Numbered from the stretch's first letter, positions 14,622 through 24,100 are shown. The stretch is DNA of 35,602 nucleotides from an uncultured Flavobacteriaceae bacterium (GCA_938029725.1 CALHGE010000068.1:1-35602); one strand, 5' to 3'. The notes: generated by a model not told the origin, from the sequence alone. A program made the numbers and translations.

Positions 14622-15578
14622 ATGGAAATTGCGCTTTTTATTAAAAATCCCCTTTACATACTTATGGGGCTTCTTCTTTTGATTTTAGGGGGCAATTGGC
14701 TTTTAAAAGCTGCGGTAGCTTTATCTCTTAAATTAAGTATTCCAAAGATAGTTATTGGTATGACCGTAGTATCTTTTGCTACCTCTGCTCCAGAGCTTAT
14801 TGTAAGTATTAAAGCGGCATTAAACGGCTTTCCTGATTTGGCTTTGGGTAACGTTATTGGTTCTAATATTGCCAACCTTGGTTTGGTGCTTGCGGTAACT
14901 ATACTATTGGGTAGTATAGATGTCAATAAGAGTTTTTATACAACGGACTGGCCTGTAATGATGCTCGCTTCTTTGCTTTTCTTTGGTTTCATTTATTTCG
15001 ATGGAGTTATTGTTCAGTATGAGGGTATAATTATGTTAATTGTGCTCTTCGCTTTTTTGGTATATATACTTCGCTTTCAAAAAACTGCCGTTGTTGATGA
15101 AGCGCCTGAAGATGATACCCCCTTGCCCCTTTATAAAACTATTTTGTTTTTGGGTTTAGGTGGATTGGCACTTTGGGGAGGTTCAGAATTGCTCATTAAA
15201 GGCGCGGTAGGAATGGCTTCAGCCTATGGCGTAAGTGAACGGGTTATAGGAATAACCATAGTGTCTGTAGGAACTAGTATTCCTGAATTGGCAGCTTCCA
15301 TAATCGCTGTAATAAAGAAAGAAAAGGCAATTTCTTTAGGAAATCTTATCGGCTCGAATATTTTTAACTTATTGGCTGTATTGGGCATCACCTCAATAAT
15401 TACGCCTATTAAAGTTATGGATGAGGGCCTGCTAAGCAACGACATCTTCTGGATGCTCGGTATCTCATTTCTTGTGCTGCCACTTGTTTTTCTTCCAAAC
15501 AAACTTCGTTTGGGCTGGCGAGATGGTTTGGTCTTATTGGCAGTCTACTTTACGTTCGTCTATTTTACGATTCAATAG
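14622..15578 (+). CDS. Calcium/sodium (CaCA family) antiporter, YrbG-like
   Basis: 318-residue inner-membrane exchanger with about ten hydrophobic segments in two inverted halves. The two alpha-repeats are clear: VSFATSAPELIVS with GNVIGSNIANLGLVLAV in the first half, and VGTSIPELAASI with GNLIGSNIFNLLAVLGI in the second. The paired P-E-L and G-N-x-I-G-S-N residues form the ion sites. Expected role: Ca2+ or other cation export driven by Na+ or H+. It is transcribed away from the BlaI operon; whether BlaI affects it is unknown. No terminator is visible before the following gene. Confidence 0.93.
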   Translation: MEIALFIKNPLYILMGLLLLILGGNWLLKAAVALSLKLSIPKIVIGMTVVSFATSAPELIVSIKAALNGFPDLALGNVIGSNIANLGLVLAVTILLGSIDVNKSFYTTDWPVMMLASLLFFGFIYFDGVIVQYEGIIMLIVLFAFLVYILRFQKTAVVDEAPEDDTPLPLYKTILFLGLGGLALWGGSELLIKGAVGMASAYGVSERVIGITIVSVGTSIPELAASIIAVIKKEKAISLGNLIGSNIFNLLAVLGITSIITPIKVMDEGLLSNDIFWMLGISFLVLPLVFLPNKLRLGWRDGLVLLAVYFTFVYFTIQ

Positions 15579-15651
15579 TTTTTCAAATAGCAGTGGTACA
15601 ATTTTTGTGGTATACTTTTTAGCTTTTCGGGGCACAAATACCAACCAATCT

Positions 15652-17298
15652 ATGAAGAAACGAATTCTACTAACTACTGTATTTCTTACACTGTTTTTTA
15701 TCTCGAGCTCTGTTTTTTCCCAATATCAAGAATATATTGTTGGTAGACTACTTGATGGAAAAACTCAAGAACCCATTGCTTTTGCCAGTATTCGAATAAA
15801 AGATCGGGCTTTAGGAATTATTTCAAATACCGATGGTAGTTTCAAAATTCCCTTAAAATATAAGGAGTATGGCGATGTTATAGAAATATCTTCTATGGGG
15901 TATCAAACGAAAGAGGTATTAATTCATGATTTTTCGATATATGAGATAAATAATGTGAGGTTGTTGCCTGCAATATTGGAATTGGAAGAGGCTGTAGTTA
16001 CAGCAAGGAAAAAGAATAAGAAGCGCCTTTCTCCAAGAACGATTGTGCAAAAGGCTATTGACGCCCTTTTTGAAAATTATCCGACCAAACCCTATTCTCA
16101 AGTGGGGTATTATAGGGACTATCAATTGGATAAAGAAGAATACGTAAACCTGAACGAGGGTATTCTTAAGGTTTATGATCAAGGCTTTAGGGCAATTGAC
16201 TCTTCAACAACCAAAGTTTCGATTTATGATTATAAAGAGAATCTTGATTTTAGAAGGGATACTTTGGCAAGAAGGCCATACAACTACAGTTTTAAAGGAG
16301 AGGCCAAAATAATTGACAAGGGGTATCTGAGCTCTTATGGAGGAAACGAGTTCAGCATTCTGCGCGTTCATAACGCCATTCGTAATCACAGCATAAATTC
16401 TTATTCTTTTGTACACCGTTTTGATACCGATTTATTAAAAGAACACGTTTTAACGCGCGAAGATGATTCATCAATTGGTGGGGAAGCCCTATATAGCATA
16501 AGATTCGAAAAAAAACTTCCTGTTCATAGTGCCTACGGAAGACTCTACATATCAAAATATGATTATTCTATTTTTAAGATGGAATATGCTGTATATGATG
16601 AAACCAAAAACAATTCAACCGGTCTAAAAGATAAGAACGGCAGTACCAAGCGAACCGTTTTTGAGGTCACAACTTCGTATAGAAAACAGAAGAATACGAT
16701 GTTTTTGAATTACATTTCGTTTAATAATGTATTCAGATTTTGGGAAGCACCTAAACTAACACTAGATTATGTGGAGCTAAATTTTCATAGAATGCATTTA
16801 TCGAAGCTTAATCTTAATAAGTATTTCAACAAAAGATCATTCGTTCTAACATTCAGTGAACTCTTGAACGCCGAGTCCGTCAAAAGTTTAAAACAGTTCA
16901 GCATGAATTTCAAAGGGAAAAAGGTTGCTTTTGATAGCCTTTTGGTATCCGAAAATAAAGTAATGCTATACCCGAAAGCAAATACCGTAAAACAAATTGA
17001 AATGCTTGGCGAGATTGAATTTCTTAATAAGAACGAAGGTTTGAATGAACGCATTTTAAAGGTCGAGGCGAATAATTTACAAGATGTAAACGGAAATATA
17101 ATCGGAGAATGGACTTCCAAAGATTATAATCAATTTCGAGAATTTTTTGTTCAGGAAGTGAATCAAGCTGCAAAATTGCCATCAGATGGCTTATTTATGA
17201 TTAAAGGTAAACCCATTTTTGAAGACCAGCCGATTGTAAAACCAGACAATTTTGATGATTATTGGATGAACACGCCACTACAAAAAATAAAAAATTAA
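15652..17298 (+). CDS. Exported carboxypeptidase-regulatory-domain protein (paralogue 1)
   Basis: 548 residues. Signal peptide MKKRILLTTVFLTLFFI with cleavage near SVFSQ; an in-frame start at 15472 would overlap the antiporter gene. A CarboxypepD_reg-like beta-sandwich follows at about residues 30-105 (GRLLDGKTQEPIAFASIRIK, SNTDGSFKIPL, ISSMGYQTKE). The remaining 400 residues, including NYPTKPYSQVGYYRDYQ and a C-terminal QPIVKPDNFDDYWMNTPLQK, are not a family I can name. It is probably periplasmic or outer-membrane associated. Paralogue 2 starts 4 bases after its stop, so they form one operon. Function unknown. Confidence 0.85.
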   Translation: MKKRILLTTVFLTLFFISSSVFSQYQEYIVGRLLDGKTQEPIAFASIRIKDRALGIISNTDGSFKIPLKYKEYGDVIEISSMGYQTKEVLIHDFSIYEINNVRLLPAILELEEAVVTARKKNKKRLSPRTIVQKAIDALFENYPTKPYSQVGYYRDYQLDKEEYVNLNEGILKVYDQGFRAIDSSTTKVSIYDYKENLDFRRDTLARRPYNYSFKGEAKIIDKGYLSSYGGNEFSILRVHNAIRNHSINSYSFVHRFDTDLLKEHVLTREDDSSIGGEALYSIRFEKKLPVHSAYGRLYISKYDYSIFKMEYAVYDETKNNSTGLKDKNGSTKRTVFEVTTSYRKQKNTMFLNYISFNNVFRFWEAPKLTLDYVELNFHRMHLSKLNLNKYFNKRSFVLTFSELLNAESVKSLKQFSMNFKGKKVAFDSLLVSENKVMLYPKANTVKQIEMLGEIEFLNKNEGLNERILKVEANNLQDVNGNIIGEWTSKDYNQFREFFVQEVNQAAKLPSDGLFMIKGKPIFEDQPIVKPDNFDDYWMNTPLQKIKN

Positions 17299-17302
17299 TC
17301 TG

Positions 17303-18901
17303 ATGTTTACAAAGCGACACATTTGCACCTTCGTAATTCTTTTTTTTGGCGCACTACTTTTTGCGCAAGATTCAGAATTTATCACTGGTGAACTAATTGA
17401 TTCTAAAACGAATGAACCGCTCGTATTTGCCAATATTAGAATTAAAGATAGAGCCTTAGGTATTATTACGAATGTAGATGGCAGCTTTAGAATTCCTTTG
17501 AAATATAAAGAATTTGGTGATATAATTGAAATATCATCAATGGGATATAAGAGCAAAGAAATCGATTTGAATGAATTAAACCTTTTGGAGAACAATTTAC
17601 TAAGGCTTGAACCGAATGTCGAAGTTCTTGAAGAGGTAGTTTTGGTTTCGAAGAAAAAAACGGAAGAAAAGAAAGAAAAAAAGGAAAAGGAGTTTAGGGC
17701 AAAAGAAATAGTTGCGAAGGCGATTCAGAATATTTCTAAAAATTATCCTCAAGCACCGTATTCATATATTGGCTATTATCGAGATTATCAAGTTGAGAGT
17801 GAATATTTTGCAAATTTCAATGAAGCTATTATTGAAGTTTTTGATAATGGGTTTCAAACGAACGACTATCAAAACACCAACTATAAATTATATCAATATC
17901 TTAGAAATACTCGCTTTCCAATGGATACTGTTGGAGAGAAACCTTATGATAACAAGAAGAAGTTCATACCCGGAGCAAAGATTCAGCCAAGAAGGGGTAA
18001 TGAGTTATTAATTCTACGAAATATGGATGCGATACGGAATTATAACGTAGATACATATTCGTACGTTTATCAATTTGATAAAGATTTTCTAAACAATCAT
18101 TGGTTTCAAAAGAATCACGATATCAATCTTGATGAGGGCGGCTTATACTCAATAGCGATTTCAAAGCGTACACCAGATCATCTAATATTTGGAACAATTT
18201 TAATATCCAAAGCTTCATTTGCTATTTACAAATTTGATTATGAGGTTTTTGATAGGAGTGAAGTTAGCCGTTCGAACGCCACTTACCAGATTTTGAAAAA
18301 GGAAGTAGAGCCTCTTTTCGAGATCCGGGTTGGTTATAATGGGTATCAAGGTTTAATGTACCCAGATTATATCTCATTTTCGAACCGATTTACAGCATTC
18401 GGACCTGCTATTTTTAGGGTTGAAAAGTTGACATTAAATGCGTTGGAAAACTTTTTGGTCGTTGATTTTAGCAGTGAGCCTGATGAGAAAAATGTTCAAA
18501 AAATGAGTAAATATGAGCTCAGTTATAACGAAAAACCGATAAGAATAAAACGCATTGAATACGCTGGAAAGCATGCTAGACTATACTTTTCTAAAGCTAT
18601 TTGGAAAAATTTAAACGGTAAAATTTTAAGCAATAACCCCGATGCTATGTCCTTGTTGAAGCTTACCGTAAATGAAATGAAAGATGTTGATGGTAATCAA
18701 ATTGATGTGCCCGAGAAATTCAGGTTTAGCCAATTTCGCGAGTTCTTTGTGCAAAAGGTAAAGCCTGAAGTTTCTGCTATACCCTTTTCAACTAAAGGTT
18801 TTATGAATAAAATGAAACCTATTTTCAAAGATCAACCCATTTTAAGACCCGATAATTTCGAAGATTATTGGATGAACACGCCTTTGAAAAAAATACAATA
18901 A
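17303..18901 (+). CDS. Exported carboxypeptidase-regulatory-domain protein (paralogue 2)
   Basis: 532 residues, a tandem paralogue of the preceding gene along its full length. Signal peptide MFTKRHICTFVILFFGALLFAQ, regulatory domain at about 25-100 (IKDRALGIITNVDGSF, ISSMGYKSKE), a lysine/glutamate-rich linker near 115-130 (KKKTEEKKEKKEKE), then the shared YIGYYRDYQ region and C-terminal QPILRPDNFEDYWMNTPLKK. The lysine/glutamate linker is longer than in paralogue 1. The conserved final segment suggests a functional C-terminus. It ends in a bidirectional terminator shared with the convergent glutamine synthetase gene. Function unknown. Confidence 0.85.
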   Translation: MFTKRHICTFVILFFGALLFAQDSEFITGELIDSKTNEPLVFANIRIKDRALGIITNVDGSFRIPLKYKEFGDIIEISSMGYKSKEIDLNELNLLENNLLRLEPNVEVLEEVVLVSKKKTEEKKEKKEKEFRAKEIVAKAIQNISKNYPQAPYSYIGYYRDYQVESEYFANFNEAIIEVFDNGFQTNDYQNTNYKLYQYLRNTRFPMDTVGEKPYDNKKKFIPGAKIQPRRGNELLILRNMDAIRNYNVDTYSYVYQFDKDFLNNHWFQKNHDINLDEGGLYSIAISKRTPDHLIFGTILISKASFAIYKFDYEVFDRSEVSRSNATYQILKKEVEPLFEIRVGYNGYQGLMYPDYISFSNRFTAFGPAIFRVEKLTLNALENFLVVDFSSEPDEKNVQKMSKYELSYNEKPIRIKRIEYAGKHARLYFSKAIWKNLNGKILSNNPDAMSLLKLTVNEMKDVDGNQIDVPEKFRFSQFREFFVQKVKPEVSAIPFSTKGFMNKMKPIFKDQPILRPDNFEDYWMNTPLKKIQ

Positions 18902-18902
18902 A

Positions 18903-18937
18903 AAAACTGCCTCCGAATAAAATTCAAAGGCAGTTTT
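18903..18937. terminator. Bidirectional terminator
   Basis: AAAACTGCCT (18903-18912) pairs perfectly with AGGCAGTTTT (18928-18937); an inner GAAT/ATTC stem extends it. An A-run on one side and a T-run on the other serve both paralogue 2 (+) and the GSII gene (-). Confidence 0.8.
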
Positions 18938-18958
18938 AGTTAACATAATTAATTCAGT

Positions 18959-19969
18959 CTATACGTCTGCAGTTTTCACTGTTTTTATAATACGTGCTGC
19001 GATTTTGTATGGGTCTCCGTTTGAAGCTGGTCTTCTGTCTTCTAACCATCCTTTCCATCCTTTCTCAACGGTAATAATAGGAATACGTATCGATGCACCT
19101 CTATCGGAAATTCCGTAACTGAAATCGTGAATAGAAGCCGTTTCGTGAAGGCCAGTCAAACGTTGGTCATTAAATTCACCATAAACAGCGATGTGTTCTT
19201 TTACTACTGGGCGGAAAGCTTCACATATTTTTTCATACGTTTCTTGAGAACCACAAGTTCTTAACATCGTGTTCGAGAAATTGGCATGCATACCTGAACC
19301 ATTCCAATCCCCTTTTACAGGTTTTGGGTGGTATTCAATATACCAACCGTAGCTTTCAGTTAAGCGATCTAATAAATATCTAGCAATCCAGATTTCATCA
19401 CCGGCTTTTTGAGCACCTTGTGCGAATAATTGAAATTCCCATTGGCCGCTCGCTACTTCTTGATTAATACCTTCAAATTTTAATCCGGCCGCGATGCATA
19501 GATCAGCATGTTCTTCAACAAATTCTCTTCCATGTGTATTTTTTCCACCAACAGAGCAATAATACATGCCTTGAGGGCCTGGGTAACCACCTACAGGAAA
19601 ACCTAAAGGTAACTGAGTTGCGGTATCCATAATAAAATATTCTTGCTCAAAGCCAAACCAGAAATCAGAATCTTCATCATCTATAGTTGCTCTCGAATTT
19701 GACTCGTGAGGAGTTCCGTCAGCGTTTAGCACTTCAGTCATTACCAAAAATCCATTTACACGTGCAGGATCAGGGTAGATGGCAACAGGCTTCAATAGGC
19801 AGTCAGAATTACCGCCTTCAGCTTGTTTTGTTGAGCTTCCATCAAAAGACCACATTTGGCAATCTTCCAATTTGCCGCTAAAATCTTCTTCAACTTTCGT
19901 TTTACTTCTAAGGTTAGCTGTCGGAGTGTAACCGTCTAACCAGATGTATTCTAATTTAGATTTACTCAT
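18959..19969 (-). CDS. Glutamine synthetase type II (eukaryote-like)
   Basis: 336 residues, matching the short GSII family (GSI about 470, GSIII about 730). It makes glutamine from glutamate, ammonia and ATP in the cytoplasm. Seen: EYIWLDGYTPTANLRSKTKV at the N-terminus (beta-grasp), MWSFDGSST, FGFEQEYF (metal-binding glutamates), GQWEFQ, GSGMHANFS (substrate and ATP), and RPAS near the end. An in-frame ATG at 20011 would add 14 odd residues and overlaps a -7 promoter box, so 19969 is preferred. GSII lacks the adenylylation site of GSI, so control is probably transcriptional. It is divergent from the GSIII gene. Confidence 0.94.
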   Translation of the reverse strand: MSKSKLEYIWLDGYTPTANLRSKTKVEEDFSGKLEDCQMWSFDGSSTKQAEGGNSDCLLKPVAIYPDPARVNGFLVMTEVLNADGTPHESNSRATIDDEDSDFWFGFEQEYFIMDTATQLPLGFPVGGYPGPQGMYYCSVGGKNTHGREFVEEHADLCIAAGLKFEGINQEVASGQWEFQLFAQGAQKAGDEIWIARYLLDRLTESYGWYIEYHPKPVKGDWNGSGMHANFSNTMLRTCGSQETYEKICEAFRPVVKEHIAVYGEFNDQRLTGLHETASIHDFSYGISDRGASIRIPIITVEKGWKGWLEDRRPASNGDPYKIAARIIKTVKTADV

Positions 19970-19999
19970 AATATGAATAGTTATATTTTTGAAATTATA

Positions 20000-20041
20000 A
20001 AAGACGAACAAAAATATGTTTTTTGATGAGTTATCGTCTTT
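20000..20041 (-). promoter_or_regulatory. GSII promoter -7 box inside an inverted repeat
   Basis: On the - strand TATTTTTG (20016-20009) matches TAnnTTTG; the predicted leader is about 35 bases. It is flanked by AAAGACGA (20000-20007) and TCGTCTTT (20034-20041), a perfect 8-base inverted repeat that could bind a nitrogen-responsive regulator. No clear -33 box is seen at the usual distance. Confidence 0.4.
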
Positions 20042-20106
20042 ATCAAGGGGTTAATTTTATTAAAAGTTGTTATTTTTCTAGATAGCCCTATTTTTTGTGG
20101 GGCAAA

Positions 20107-20139
20107 TTGTGATATATCTATTATTTGATGCTAATATTG
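20107..20139 (+). promoter_or_regulatory. Weak promoter candidate for GSIII
   Basis: TTG (20107-20109), 22-base spacer, TAATATTG (20132-20139), one mismatch in the -7 box. The AAGGAG at 20151-20156 is about 25 bases from the ATG, too far to act as a ribosome site. Confidence 0.3.
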
Positions 20140-20181
20140 TCATATTATTAAAGGAGTGTTTTTATTCTAGAAGAAAAAACC

Positions 20182-22368
20182 ATGTCGAAAATCAGATTTA
20201 AAGCCATTGCGGAAAGCCAGAGTAGAAGCCGCATCAATATTGAAGAAAAGGGAAGACGTTCAGAACTCTATGCTCAAAACGTTTTTAATGAGGAGCGAAT
20301 GCTTCAATATTTAACAAAAGACGCTTTAGCAAGTGTACAAGGGGCAATTTTTTCAGGATCGAAAATTGATCGTAAAATAGCGGATCAAGTTGCGGAAGCA
20401 ATGAAAGGATGGGCTATTGCCATGGGAGCTACGCACTATACGCATTGGTTTCAACCATTAACCGGTTCTACCGCAGAAAAGCATGATGCATTTTTTGACT
20501 TATTGCCTGATGGTAGAGCATTGGAGAAATTCGGAGGTGGGCAGTTGGTGCAACAAGAACCTGATGCTTCGAGCTTTCCAAGTGGTGGTATTCGTAATAC
20601 TTTTGAAGCAAGAGGGTATACGGCTTGGGATCCTACATCACCAGCCTTTATTTATGAAACTACCTTATGTATTCCTACCATCTTTGTTGCATACACAGGA
20701 GAGGCTTTAGATAATAAAGCACCACTGCTTCGGGCTCTGCATGCTGTCGATCAAGCAGCGACTGCTGTGGCGAAATATTTTGATAAAAATGTATCAAAGG
20801 TCAACGCTACTTTAGGATGGGAACAAGAATATTTTCTAATAGATAAGGCACTGGCGTATTCAAGACCTGATATTAGTTTAACTGGGCGCACTTTGGTAGG
20901 CCATTCAGCGGCAAAAGGTCAGCAGTTAGATGATCATTATTTTGGTGTGATTCCAGAAAGAGTTTTGAGTTTTATGAGTGATTTGGAGCAGCAATGTACC
21001 AAATTAGGAATACCAGTAAAGACAAGGCATAATGAAGTAGCACCAAATCAATTTGAATTGGCGCCTGTTTTTGAGGAAGCTAATCTAGCGGTCGATCACA
21101 ATCTGTTGTTGATGGATGTGATGGATAAAATTGCAGATAAACATAGTTTTAAAGTGCTATTCCATGAAAAACCTTTTGCAGGTATCAACGGATCTGGGAA
21201 GCATAATAATTGGTCATTAGCTACTGATACTGGCGTAAATTTGTTGAGTCCGGGTTCTACACCCATGAAGAATCTTCAGTTTCTCACTTTCTTTATCAAT
21301 ACTATAAAAGCCGTAGATACCTATGAGGAATTACTGCGTTCTTCTATAGCTTCCGCTGGAAATGATCATCGTTTAGGGGCAAATGAGGCGCCGCCTGCAA
21401 TTTTTTCTATATTTATAGGAACCCAATTGAGTCGTGTTTTAGATGAATTAGAAGGCGTATCAAAAGGCAAATTATCTCCCGAAGAAAAAACAGAACTTAA
21501 ATTGAATGTTGTAGGTAAGATTCCTGAAATTTTGATGGATAATACGGATCGCAACCGAACATCTCCTTTTGCATTTACAGGAAATAAATTTGAAATGCGT
21601 GGGGTAGGTGCAAAGGCCAATTGTGCCAAGCCTATGACCATTTTAAATACTATAGTCGCCAAACAATTAATAGGGTTTAAAAAAGAAGTTGACGCTTTAG
21701 TTGATAAGAAAAGCCTAAAGAAAGATGAGGCGGTTTTCAATGTTCTTCGAGAATACATAAAGACGTCCAAAAGAATTCGTTTTGATGGTGACGGCTATAG
21801 TGATGACTGGGAAAAGGAAGCAAGAAAGCGAAAATTGAGTAATAATAAGACCACGCCCGAAGCACTTCAAATATTGACTTCAAAAGAAAGTATAGCACTT
21901 TTCAAGTCGATGAAAGTAATGAGTGAAACAGAAATAAAAGCCCGACAAGAAGTGGAGATGGAAGCTTATATACTTCATATTCAGATTGAAGGGCGTGTAT
22001 TGAATGAACTCGTTTATGGGCATATCGTTCCAGCAGCTATTGAATACCAAAATACGCTTATCCAAAACGTTTTAGGTTTGAAAGAAATTTATGGCGCTGC
22101 TCATAAAAAACTTTCTGAAGGGCAATCGAATATTATTGAACAAATGGCGGAGCACATGGTTACTTTAAAACAGAAGACTGATGCGATGACTGATGCTCGT
22201 AAGAAGGCTAATAAGTTAGTAGATAGTTACAAAAAGGCAAGCGCTTATGCTGAAAATATCAAGCCCTATTTTGATGAAATTCGGTATCATTCTGATAAGT
22301 TGGAGCAGTTGGTAGGAGATCAAGTTTGGCCATTAACAAAATATAGAGAACTTTTGTTTATAAAGTAA
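20182..22368 (+). CDS. glnN: Glutamine synthetase type III
   Basis: 728 residues, the normal size for the dodecameric GSIII typical of Bacteroidota and cyanobacteria. Seen in order: FGGGQLVQQEPDASSFPSGG and NTFEARGYTAWDPTSP (GSIII-specific N-terminal signature), LGWEQEYFLID (metal glutamates), RHNEVAPNQFELAP, HEKPFAGINGSGKHNNWS (ATP/glutamate loop), NRTSPFAFTGNKFEMR, and a helical GSIII-specific C-terminal region. It performs the same reaction as the divergent GSII but is unrelated to it outside the catalytic core. The two promoters lie within 212 bases, so expression may be jointly tuned to nitrogen supply. Confidence 0.95.
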   Translation: MSKIRFKAIAESQSRSRINIEEKGRRSELYAQNVFNEERMLQYLTKDALASVQGAIFSGSKIDRKIADQVAEAMKGWAIAMGATHYTHWFQPLTGSTAEKHDAFFDLLPDGRALEKFGGGQLVQQEPDASSFPSGGIRNTFEARGYTAWDPTSPAFIYETTLCIPTIFVAYTGEALDNKAPLLRALHAVDQAATAVAKYFDKNVSKVNATLGWEQEYFLIDKALAYSRPDISLTGRTLVGHSAAKGQQLDDHYFGVIPERVLSFMSDLEQQCTKLGIPVKTRHNEVAPNQFELAPVFEEANLAVDHNLLLMDVMDKIADKHSFKVLFHEKPFAGINGSGKHNNWSLATDTGVNLLSPGSTPMKNLQFLTFFINTIKAVDTYEELLRSSIASAGNDHRLGANEAPPAIFSIFIGTQLSRVLDELEGVSKGKLSPEEKTELKLNVVGKIPEILMDNTDRNRTSPFAFTGNKFEMRGVGAKANCAKPMTILNTIVAKQLIGFKKEVDALVDKKSLKKDEAVFNVLREYIKTSKRIRFDGDGYSDDWEKEARKRKLSNNKTTPEALQILTSKESIALFKSMKVMSETEIKARQEVEMEAYILHIQIEGRVLNELVYGHIVPAAIEYQNTLIQNVLGLKEIYGAAHKKLSEGQSNIIEQMAEHMVTLKQKTDAMTDARKKANKLVDSYKKASAYAENIKPYFDEIRYHSDKLEQLVGDQVWPLTKYRELLFIK

Positions 22369-22402
22369 ACTTTAGTTAGCGTTCTGATTTGGCCAATTCA
22401 CT

Positions 22403-22410
22403 TATTTTTG
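22403..22410 (+). promoter_or_regulatory. -7 promoter box of the PurM-like gene
   Basis: TATTTTTG, a perfect TAnnTTTG. It covers the in-frame TTG at 22408, so that codon cannot be the start and the ATG at 22426 must be used, with a leader of about 9 bases. No clear -33 box. Confidence 0.4.
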
Positions 22411-22425
22411 CACAAACTTCAAAGA

Positions 22426-23604
22426 ATGAGTTCATCACATAGTGAAAGATATAACCAGCGAGGTGTTTCTGCCTCAAAAGAAGACGTTCACAACGCCATA
22501 AAAAATATTGATAAAGGCTTGTTTCCGAAAGCCTTTTGTAAAATTGTGCCTGATTACTTGACCAATGATGATGATTATTGTTTGATTATGCATGCCGATG
22601 GTGCGGGTACAAAGTCTTCTTTGGCTTATATGTATTGGAAAGAAACAGGCGATATTTCTGTTTGGAAAGGCATTGCACAAGATGCTCTTATCATGAATAT
22701 CGATGACTTGATTTGTGTTGGTGCTACCGATAATATTATGCTTTCCTCAACGATCGGACGGAATAAAAATTTGATTACCGGCGAAGTTTTATCTGCCATT
22801 ATAAATGGAACGGAAGAACTAATTTCTGACTTAAATAACCACGGAATAACAATTCATTCTACAGGAGGTGAAACCGCTGATGTCGGTGATTTGGTACGAA
22901 CGATTATTGTAGATTCTACCGTAACTGCTCGTATGAAACGCAGTGAGGTGATTGATAATGCTAATATCAAAGCAGGAGATGTTATCGTCGGTTTGGCTTC
23001 TTTTGGTCAAGCTAGCTATGAAAAGCAATACAATGGCGGCATGGGTAGCAATGGATTAACATCTGCTCGACACGATGTTTTTTCTAAATATTTGGCTGCC
23101 AACTATCCTGAAAGTTTTGATGCTGCTGTACCTGAAGACTTGGTGTATTCAGGAAAAGCTAAACTAACTGATGCTGTTGAAAATTCACCTTTAGATGCTG
23201 GTAAATTAGTATTGTCACCAACACGGACTTACGCGCCTATTGTAAAGAAAATTCTTGAAAAGTATACAGCCCAAGACATACATGGTATGGTGCATTGCAG
23301 TGGCGGCGCTCAAACGAAAATCCTTCATTTTATAGACCAGAATCATATCATTAAAGACAATTTATTTCCTATTCCTCCTTTGTTTAAATTAATTCAAGAA
23401 CAGTCTGGAACAGATTGGAAAGAAATGTACCAGGTTTTCAATTGCGGACATCGCCTAGAGCTTTATGTCAATAGTGAAGTTGCTCAAGATTTGATTAGCA
23501 TAGCGAACAGTTTTGATGTTGATGCTCAAATCATTGGTCGTGTAGAAGGAAATAGCGATAAAAAACTTACGATAAAAAGTGAGTTTGGCACCTTTGTATA
23601 CTAG
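22426..23604 (+). CDS. AIR synthase-related (PurM-like) protein
   Basis: 392 residues of the PurM superfamily (phosphoribosylformylglycinamidine cyclo-ligase). Features: YNQRGVSASKEDVHNAI near the N-terminus, HADGAGTKSSLAY (ATP/phosphate loop), NIDDLICVGA, STGGETADVGDLVR, and HGMVHCSGGAQTKIL in the C-terminal domain. It is longer than classical PurM (about 345) and diverges in the C-terminal half, so it may be either the Bacteroidota AIR synthase or a relative. The upstream stop of GSIII is close, but a separate -7 box is present. From memory, this gene is often followed directly by prfA and pyrF in flavobacteria; here they lie about 6.9 kb downstream. Confidence 0.85.
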   Translation: MSSSHSERYNQRGVSASKEDVHNAIKNIDKGLFPKAFCKIVPDYLTNDDDYCLIMHADGAGTKSSLAYMYWKETGDISVWKGIAQDALIMNIDDLICVGATDNIMLSSTIGRNKNLITGEVLSAIINGTEELISDLNNHGITIHSTGGETADVGDLVRTIIVDSTVTARMKRSEVIDNANIKAGDVIVGLASFGQASYEKQYNGGMGSNGLTSARHDVFSKYLAANYPESFDAAVPEDLVYSGKAKLTDAVENSPLDAGKLVLSPTRTYAPIVKKILEKYTAQDIHGMVHCSGGAQTKILHFIDQNHIIKDNLFPIPPLFKLIQEQSGTDWKEMYQVFNCGHRLELYVNSEVAQDLISIANSFDVDAQIIGRVEGNSDKKLTIKSEFGTFVY

Positions 23605-23653
23605 GGCATACGATTAGAACGAATACTGCGTTTGTATAGTAAAAAGAAGTGCT

Positions 23654-24100
23654 ATGGAAAGAAAGCAGTTTTTAAAAACCTTGGGTGGCGGTGCGGCCTT
23701 TGCGCTGATATTTCCGTGTTTACACGGATGTTCTACTGATGACCCTGAGATCACTGGCACAATAGTTGAAGAACCCACAGGTGTAGATTTTACAATAGAT
23801 TTAACTTCTTCTGAAGCGGTAAATTTGGCCACAAACGGCGGATTTATACTGAAGAATTTAGTTGTTGTTGCTAAAAATCTTCAAGGTGAATATGTTGCTG
23901 CAAGTCAAGTTTGTAGCCATCAGGCGTATGATCAAGTTCGTTTTGTAGACCAAAAAGGGGGTATTTTTTATTGCGATGTACATGGTTCACAATTTGAGCA
24001 AAATGGAACCCCTTTGAATCAAGTAGACGGCAACGCTGCCAAAACATTAAAAGTTTATAATGTTGAACTTTCGGCAGATATGCTTCGGGTTTTTGAATAG
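23654..24100 (+). CDS. Rieske [2Fe-2S] lipoprotein
   Basis: 148 residues. The N-terminus MERKQFLKTLGGGAAFALIF resembles a Tat signal (RK in place of RR) and ends in a lipobox-like LHGC, so it is probably exported and anchored via C26. The Rieske cluster ligands are intact: C87-S-H89 and C107-D-V-H110 (CSHQ and CDVHGSQF), followed by a C-terminal beta-domain. It may carry electrons in the cell envelope. It opens the row of exported redox genes (thioredoxin-like, ApbE, DUF4266, DUF3570) that follows in the same direction, 23 bases before the broken thioredoxin gene. Confidence 0.92.
   Translation: MERKQFLKTLGGGAAFALIFPCLHGCSTDDPEITGTIVEEPTGVDFTIDLTSSEAVNLATNGGFILKNLVVVAKNLQGEYVAASQVCSHQAYDQVRFVDQKGGIFYCDVHGSQFEQNGTPLNQVDGNAAKTLKVYNVELSADMLRVFE

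Noticed and set aside
15472..15651. Upstream start of paralogue 1 overlapping the antiporter gene
   Set aside because: Adds 60 residues before a clear signal peptide and covers the coding end of the antiporter.
20151..20156. AAGGAG Shine-Dalgarno for GSIII
   Set aside because: About 25 bases from the ATG; too distant, and the phylum rarely uses such sites.
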